The notes below the pieces were generated by a model. That model saw only the letters and a program-made list of their open reading frames with translations, had not been told where the DNA came from and made no database searches. A DNA stretch of 10,968 nucleotides from Echinostoma caproni (lineage: Eukaryota; Platyhelminthes; Trematoda; Plagiorchiida; Echinostomatidae), in assembly GCA_900618425.1 (NCBI GenBank), contig UZAN01000305.1, positions 1-10,968 of the forward strand, given 5' to 3'. The position numbers were made by a program, and so were the translations under genes. Below are positions 7,293-10,968 of the stretch, one piece after another (the stretch's first letter is position 1; the number at the start of each line of letters is the position of its first letter).

Positions 7293-7485
7293 CGATTCAG
7301 CTTCAAAGCTGTATCTGTGGAACACATTCCATCTTGGTACATACTCCTTAAAGTATTGTGACCACTTATGTACTATTTGAATTACTCCCCACCTCGTCTT
7401 CGCTCGAATCTGTCGACTAAACTTCGTGGCACATGCAAACCAGGTGCCTGTGACCTTTTTCTAAACAGAATCTCTATCACTACAC
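7293..7485 (+). repeat. Reference full-length monomer (193 bp)
   Basis: This unit is close to the consensus and serves as a reference. Block A is 7293-7357 and includes the dyad, 'tggaacacattcc' and 'ttggtacatac'; its CTAG dyad is altered to 'ctccttaaag'. Block B is about 7358-7449 and runs from 'gtgaccacttatg' to 'aggtgcct'. Block C is about 7450-7485 and ends 'atcactacac'. In block C the usual 'gtgaccac' is mutated to 'gtgacctt'. It directly follows two 58-60-bp block-A units, so it terminates a local triple of block-A copies. Confidence 0.93.
7294..7315. repeat. 22-bp imperfect dyad in block A (representative copy)
   Basis: The arms are GATTCAGCTT and AAGCTGTATC around a 2-base centre CA. 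Nine of ten arm positions pair; the only mismatch is T opposite T at the fourth position from the outside. The same element sits at the start of nearly every unit, for example 2-23, 1176-1197, 5712-5733 and 9001-9022. Most changes in it are single bases, such as 'cgatcc' for 'cgattc'. It was lost from the composite units near 1028 and near 2982. It could be a protein-binding dyad or a cruciform or hairpin former; the sequence alone does not decide. Confidence 0.85.
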
Positions 7486-7971
7486 CGATTCAGCTTCAAA
7501 GCTGTATCTGTGGAACACTTGGTACATACGCCTAGAAGTAATGTGACCACTTATTTACTATTTGAATTACTCCCCACCTCGTCTTCGCTCGAATTGGTTG
7601 ACTAAACTTCGTGGCACATGTACTATCCGAATTACTCCCCACCCCGTGTTCGCTCGAATTTGTTGACTCAACTTCGTGGCACATGCAAACCAGGTGCCTG
7701 TGACTCTCCATCAGTACACCGATTCAGCTTCAAAGCTGTATCTGTGGAACAATTCCATCTTGGTACATACTCCAGCACCGATTCAGCTTCAAAGCTGTAT
7801 CTGTGGAACACATTCCATCTTGGTACATACTCCTCGAAGTATTGTGATCACTTAATTATTACTTGAATTGCTGCTCACCACGTTTTCGCTCGAACCTGTT
7901 GAGTGAAGTTCGTGGCACATGCAAACCAGGTGCGTGTGACCACTTTCTAAACAGAATCTCTATGAGTACAG
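7486..7971 (+). repeat. Extended unit (234 bp), short unit (59 bp), second-subfamily monomer (193 bp)
   Basis: Unit 7486-7719 has a small deletion in A ('gtggaacacttggtac'), block B doubled at 7585 and 7650 (offset 65) through 'cacatgtactatccg', and part of C missing ('cctgtgactctccatcag'). Unit 7720-7778 ends 'ggtacatactccagcaccg', nearly the junction seen at 7292. Unit 7779-7971 is a complete second-subfamily monomer, with the usual 'caccg' changed to 'cagcg' at its end. Confidence 0.9.
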
Positions 7972-8311
7972 CGATTCAGCTTCAAAGCTGTATCTGTGGA
8001 CAAGTATTCTGATCACTTATATACGATTTGAATAACTCCTCATAACGTTTTCGCTCGAATCTGTTGACTCCACTTATTGTATCATTTGAATTACTCCCCA
8101 ACTCGTCTTCGCTCGAATCTGTTGCTAAACTTCGTGGCACAAATGGCAGAAGTATTACCCACCACGTTTCGCTCGAATCATTTGACTAAACTTCGTGGCA
8201 CATGCCGAATTATTACACACCACGTTTCGCTCGAATCATTTGACTAAACATCGTGGCACATGCAAAACAGTAGCTGTGAGCACTTTCTAAACGGAACCTC
8301 TATCAGCACAC
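7972..8311 (+). repeat. Composite with four block-B copies at 58-60 bp spacing
   Basis: The unit is 340 bp. Block A is cut at 'gtgga' and joined to 'caagtattctgatc' near 8000. 'tcgctcgaat' then begins at 8051, 8109, 8169 and 8227, offsets of 58, 60 and 58. The first copy is the private variant also seen at 6342-6409, the second is main type, and the third and fourth are third subfamily ('accacgtttcg', 'aatcatttgac'). Joints are 'gactccacttattg', 'ggcacaaatggcagaag' and 'cacatgccgaattatt'. Confidence 0.9.
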
Positions 8312-8561
8312 CGATTCAGCTTCAAAGCTGTATCTGTGGAACACATTCCATCTTGGTACATAAGTACCCCGATTCAGCTTCAAAGCTGTATCTGTGGAAC
8401 ACATTCCATCTTGGTACATACCCCTAGCAGTATTGTGACCAATTATTCACTTGCTTAGGTATTACTCACCACCTTTCGCTCAAATAATTTGACTCAACGT
8501 CGTTGCACATGGAAACCAGGTGCCTGTGACCACTTTCTAAACAGAATCTCTATCAGCACAC
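8312..8561 (+). repeat. Block-A short unit (58 bp) plus full monomer (192 bp)
   Basis: Unit 8312-8369 ends in the recurrent junction 'ggtacataagtaccccg'. Unit 8370-8561 is complete, with a divergent block B 'gaccaattattcacttgc' that resembles the block B near 455 and 1495. Both units end 'atcagcacac' rather than 'atcagtacac' on at least one flank. Confidence 0.92.
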
Positions 8562-8999
8562 CGATTCAGCTTCAAAGCTGTATCTGTGGAACACATTCCA
8601 TCTTGGTACATACTCTTAGAAGTATTGTGACCACTTATTCACTATTTGAATTACTCCCAACCTCGTCTTCGCTCGAATCTGTTGACTGTGACCACCTATT
8701 TACTATTTGAATTACTCCCCACCTCGTCTTCGCTCGAATTTGTTGACTGAACTTCGTGGCACATGCAAACCAGGTGGCTGTGACCACTTTCTAAACAGAA
8801 TCTCTATCACTACACCGATCCAGCTTCAAAGCTGTATCTGTGGAACCTTGGTACATACTGCTAGACGTTTTGTGATCACTTTATTACTATTTGAATGGCT
8901 GCTCACCACGTTTTCGCTGGAAACTGTTGAGTGAACTTCGTGGCACATGCACACCAGGTGCGTGTGACCACTTTCTAAACAGAATCTCTATGAGTACAC
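8562..8999 (+). repeat. Extended unit (254 bp) plus second-subfamily monomer (184 bp)
   Basis: Unit 8562-8815 has 'gtgacc' of block B at 8627 and 8688, offset 61, through 'gttgactgtgaccacc'. Unit 8816-8999 lacks about 9 bp in block A ('gtggaaccttggtac') and carries 'gtgatcactttattac', 'ggctgctcaccacg' and 'gttgagtgaac'. Confidence 0.92.
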
Positions 9000-9433
9000 C
9001 GATTCAGCTTCAAAGCTGTATCTGTGGAACACATTCCATCTTGGTACATACTCATAGAAGTATTGTGACCACTTATTTACTATTTGGAACACATTCCATC
9101 TTGGTTCATACTCCTAGAAGTATTGTGACCACTTATTTACTATTTGCGGAACACAATGCATCTTGGTACATACTCCTAGAAGTATTGTGACCACTTATTT
9201 ACTATTTCCATTACTCCCCACCTCGTCTTCGCTCGAATCTGTTGACTAAACTTCGTGGCACATGCAAATCTACTCCCAACCTCGTCTTCGCTCGAATCTG
9301 TTGACTAAACTTCGTGGCACATGCAAACCGTACACCTCACCTCGTCTTCGCTCAAATTTGTTGACTCAACTTCGTGGCACATGCAAACCAGGTGCCTGTG
9401 ACCACTTTCTAAACGGAATCTCTATCAGTTCAC
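9000..9433 (+). repeat. Composite unit with four ~60-bp steps (434 bp)
   Basis: 'tggaacac' or its equivalent starts at 9025, 9085 and 9147 (offsets 60 and 62). 'tcgctcgaat' or its equivalent starts at 9229, 9288 and 9348 (offsets 59 and 60). Thus the A-to-B stretch is tripled, and the B-to-lead stretch is tripled, at the same step size but different breakpoints. The middle A copy has 'ttggttcatac', the same private change as near 3754. Joints include 'tatttgcggaacac', 'catgcaaatctactccc' and 'gcaaaccgtacacctc'. Confidence 0.91.
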
Positions 9434-9686
9434 CGATTCAGCTTCAATGCTGTATCTGTGGAACACATTCCATCTTGGTACATACTCCTAAACCGATTCA
9501 GCTTCAAAGCTGTATCTGTGGAACACATTCCATCTTGGTACATACTCCTAGCAGTTTTGTGCTCACTTATTTATTATTTGTATTACGCATCACCTCGTTT
9601 TCGCTCGAATCTTTTGACTGATCATCGTGATACATCTAAACCAGGACCCTGTGAACAACTTTAACAGGGAATCTCCATCAGTACAC
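9434..9686 (+). repeat. Block-A short unit (60 bp) plus full monomer (193 bp)
   Basis: Unit 9434-9493 breaks inside the CTAG dyad: 'catactcctaaaccgattc'. Unit 9494-9686 is full length but the most divergent in the right half of the window, with 'gactgatcatcgtgatac', 'ccaggaccctgtgaacaac' and 'tttaacagggaatc'. Its age exceeds that of its immediate neighbours if divergence tracks age. Confidence 0.92.
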
Positions 9687-10071
9687 CGATTCAGCTTCAA
9701 ATCTGTATCTGTGGAACACATTCCATCTTGGTACATTTACAGCACACCGATTCAGCTTCAAAGCTGTATCTGTGGAACACATTCCATCTTGGTACATACT
9801 TTAGACAGTACATCGATTCAGCTTCAAAGCTGTATCTGTGGAACACATTCCATCTTGGTACATACTCCTAGAATTATTGTGACCACGTATTCACTATTTG
9901 AATTACTCCCAACCTCGTCTTCGCTCGAATCTGTAGATTCAGTGTGACCACTTATTTACTATTTGAATTACTCCCCACCTCGTCTTCGCTCGAATTTGTT
10001 AACTCAACTTCGTGGCACATGCAAACCAGGTGCCTGTGACCACTTTCTAAACAGCATATCTGTCAGTACAC
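9687..10071 (+). repeat. Two block-A short units (61, 66 bp) plus extended unit (258 bp)
   Basis: Unit 9687-9747 joins 'ggtacat' to 'ttacagcacaccg'. Unit 9748-9813 ends 'tactttagacagtacatcg', with the rare 'catcg' instead of 'caccg'. Unit 9814-10071 has 'gtgacc' of block B at 9879 and 9944 (offset 65) through the private joint at 9932-9949, then 'aaacagcatatctgtcag' in block C. From 9932 it matches 3827 onward. Confidence 0.91.
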
Positions 10072-10440
10072 CGATCCCGCTTCAAAGCTGTATCTGTGGA
10101 ACACATTCCATCTTGGTACATAAGTACCCCGATTCAGCTTCAAAGCTGTATCTGTGGAACACATTCCATCTTGGTACATACACAATACACCGATTCAGCT
10201 TCAAAGCTGTATCTGTGGAACACATTCCATCTTGGTACATACTTTAGAAGTATTGTGACCACTTATTCACTTGTGGAACACATTCCATCTTGGTACATAC
10301 TCCTAGAAGTATTGTGACCACTTATTTACTAAGGAATTAATCCCCACCACGTTTTCGCTGGAATCTGTTGACTAAACTTCGTGGCACATGCAAACCAGGT
10401 GCCTGTGACCAATTTCTAAACAGAATCTCTATCAGTGCAC
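10072..10440 (+). repeat. Two block-A short units (58, 61 bp) plus extended unit (250 bp)
   Basis: Unit 10072-10129 has the private 'cgatcccgcttcaaag' and ends in 'ggtacataagtaccccg', as at 4028-4085. Unit 10130-10190 ends 'catacacaatacaccg'. Unit 10191-10440 has 'tggaacac' at 10216 and 10274, offset 58, through 'cttattcacttgtggaac'. Confidence 0.91.
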
Positions 10441-10697
10441 CGATTCAGCTTCAAAGCTGTATCTGTGGAACACATTCCATATTGGTACATACTCCTACAA
10501 TCATGGCACATGCAAACCAGGTGCCTGTGACCACTTTCTAAACAGAATCTCTATACACATTCCATCTAGCACCGATTCAGCTTCAAAGCTGTATCTGTGG
10601 AACACATTCCATCTTGGTACATACTCCTAACCGATTCAGCTTCAAAGCTGTATCTGTGGAACACATTCCATCTTGGTACATACTCCTAGCAGTACAT
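10441..10697 (+). repeat. Shortened unit (132 bp) plus two block-A short units (59, 66 bp)
   Basis: Unit 10441-10572 joins 'cctacaatc' to 'atggcacatgcaaacc', skipping most of block B. It ends with a stray piece of block A, 'acacattccatctagcaccg'. Unit 10573-10631 ends 'catactcctaaccgattc'. Unit 10632-10697 ends 'ctcctagcagtacatcg', sharing 'catcg' with 9814. Confidence 0.9.
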
Positions 10698-10932
10698 CGA
10701 TTCAGCTTCAAAGCTGTATCTGTGGAACACATTCCATCTTGGTACATACTCCTAGAAGTCTGTGACCACTTATTTACTATTCGAATTACTCCTCACCTCG
10801 TCTTCGCTCGAATTTGTTGGCGTGACCACTTATTCACTAGCAGAATTATTACCCACCACGTTTCGCCCGAATCATTTGAAGAAACCTCGTTGCACATGCA
10901 AACCAGGTAGCTGTGACTACTTTCTAAACAGA
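10698..10932 (+). repeat. Terminal unit, ends in block C
   Basis: Block A and the first block B are main type; a second, third-subfamily block B follows after 'gttggcgtgaccac' with 'actagcagaattattaccc' and 'aatcatttgaag'. Block C reads 'gtgactactttctaaacaga' and then stops matching. The expected 'atctctatcagtacac' is absent. This is the last recognisable repeat in the window. Confidence 0.88.
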
Positions 10933-10968
10933 TTATTCGGATCCATTTAGTTCGCCTGTTTTACCATT
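10933..10968. other. Non-repeat sequence at the right end
   Basis: After 'aaacaga' the sequence no longer follows any block: it reads 'ttattcggatccatttag' and 'ttcgcctgttttaccatt'. It contains a GGATCC hexamer at 10939-10944. It may be flanking unique DNA, another repeat, or a cloning or assembly edge. Thirty-six bases are too few to tell. Confidence 0.6.

Larger units (their letters stand above)
1..10932 (+). repeat. Satellite array, ~193-bp monomer with ~60-bp sub-steps
   Basis: The same ~193-bp sequence recurs head to tail through the whole interval, always in the same orientation. Landmarks in order are 'cgattcagcttcaaagctg', 'tggaacacattcc', 'ttggtacatactcctag', 'gtgaccacttatttac', 'cctcgtcttcgctcgaat', 'cgtggcacatgcaaacc', 'aggtgcctgtgaccac' and 'agaatctctatcagtacac'. 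About 67 starts of the unit can be placed. Many units are shortened to ~60 bp or lengthened by ~60, ~120 or more bp through partial tandem duplication. No inverted unit and no foreign insertion was seen. This is satellite DNA by structure; the family is not one I recognise. Its chromosomal position (centromeric, subtelomeric or other heterochromatin) cannot be read from the sequence. Confidence 0.97.

Noticed and set aside
7436..7450. CAGGTG E-box inside 'ccaggtgcctg' in most monomers as a regulatory site.
   Set aside because: A six-base match repeated only because the monomer is repeated is weak evidence; nothing else suggests a promoter or enhancer.
7293..7485. CENP-B box in the monomer, from 'cttcgtggcacatgc' and 'cttcgctcgaat'.
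   Set aside because: The mammalian core TTCG-N4-A-N2-CGGG is matched only in its TTCG and A; the CGGG part is absent in both places.
1..10932. CRISPR array, because of many short near-identical units separated by variable joints.
   Set aside because: The units are too long, there are no unique spacers of constant length, and the variable parts are pieces of the same monomer.
1..10932. Satellite-encoded hammerhead ribozyme, known from some animal satellites.
   Set aside because: I saw no CTGATGA-type core with a matching GAAA on either strand. The dyads are too short and wrongly placed to stand for its stems.
1..10968. Transposon, telomere repeat, rRNA or tRNA gene within the array.
   Set aside because: I found no terminal repeats, transposase or reverse transcriptase motifs, TTAGGG-like runs or RNA gene signatures. 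Every stretch up to 10932 is explained by monomer pieces.

Overview
This window is satellite DNA. From base 1 to about 10932 it is one head-to-tail tandem array, always in the same orientation, with no gene, RNA gene, transposon or unique spacer inside it. Only the last ~36 bases (10933-10968) do not match the repeat and probably mark an array edge. A long, fast-rearranging satellite with a nucleosome-sized monomer points to a eukaryotic nuclear genome, in centromeric, pericentromeric, subtelomeric or other heterochromatin. I do not recognise the family and cannot name the species.

The full monomer is 191-193 bp, about 42% GC when counted on a hand consensus. I number it from the c of 'cgattcag' and divide it into three blocks. 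Block A (about 65 bp) holds a 22-bp dyad, then 'tggaacacattcc', 'ttggtacatac' and a second dyad centred on CTAG. Block B (about 92 bp) starts 'gtgaccacttatttac' and runs through 'cctcgtcttcgctcgaat', 'gttgactaaac' and 'cgtggcacatgcaaacc' to 'aggtgcct'. Block C (about 36 bp) is 'gtgaccactttctaaac', 'agaatctctatcagtacac'. The two 'gtgaccactt' copies sit 92 and 101 bp apart, and further short matches lie in the same order in both halves, so the monomer may be an old dimer of ~95-bp units.

The array is far from regular. Spacings between successive unit starts fall mainly near 60, 122, 192, 253, 380 and 434 bp, that is, one monomer plus or minus multiples of about 60 bp. I mapped some thirty local duplications; most have an offset of 57-65 bp, although their breakpoints fall in all three blocks. 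Runs of such steps make mini-arrays at 2090-2222, 3135-3398, 4528-4770, 8050-8290 and 9025-9400. Many ~58-66-bp units consist of block A alone.

Three sequence subfamilies are intermixed. The main type has 'cccacctcgtcttcg' and 'gttgactaaac'. A second has 'gatcacttaattac', 'gttgagtgaac' and 'tatgagtacac' (194-750, 6983-7174, 7779-7971, 8816-8999). A third has 'gaattattacccaccacg', 'aatcatttgac' and 'caggtagctg' (parts of 1867-2970, 8150-8310, 10830-10932). Several private junctions recur kilobases apart, showing that larger blocks were also copied. Open reading frames here are chance translations of the repeat and none is annotated.
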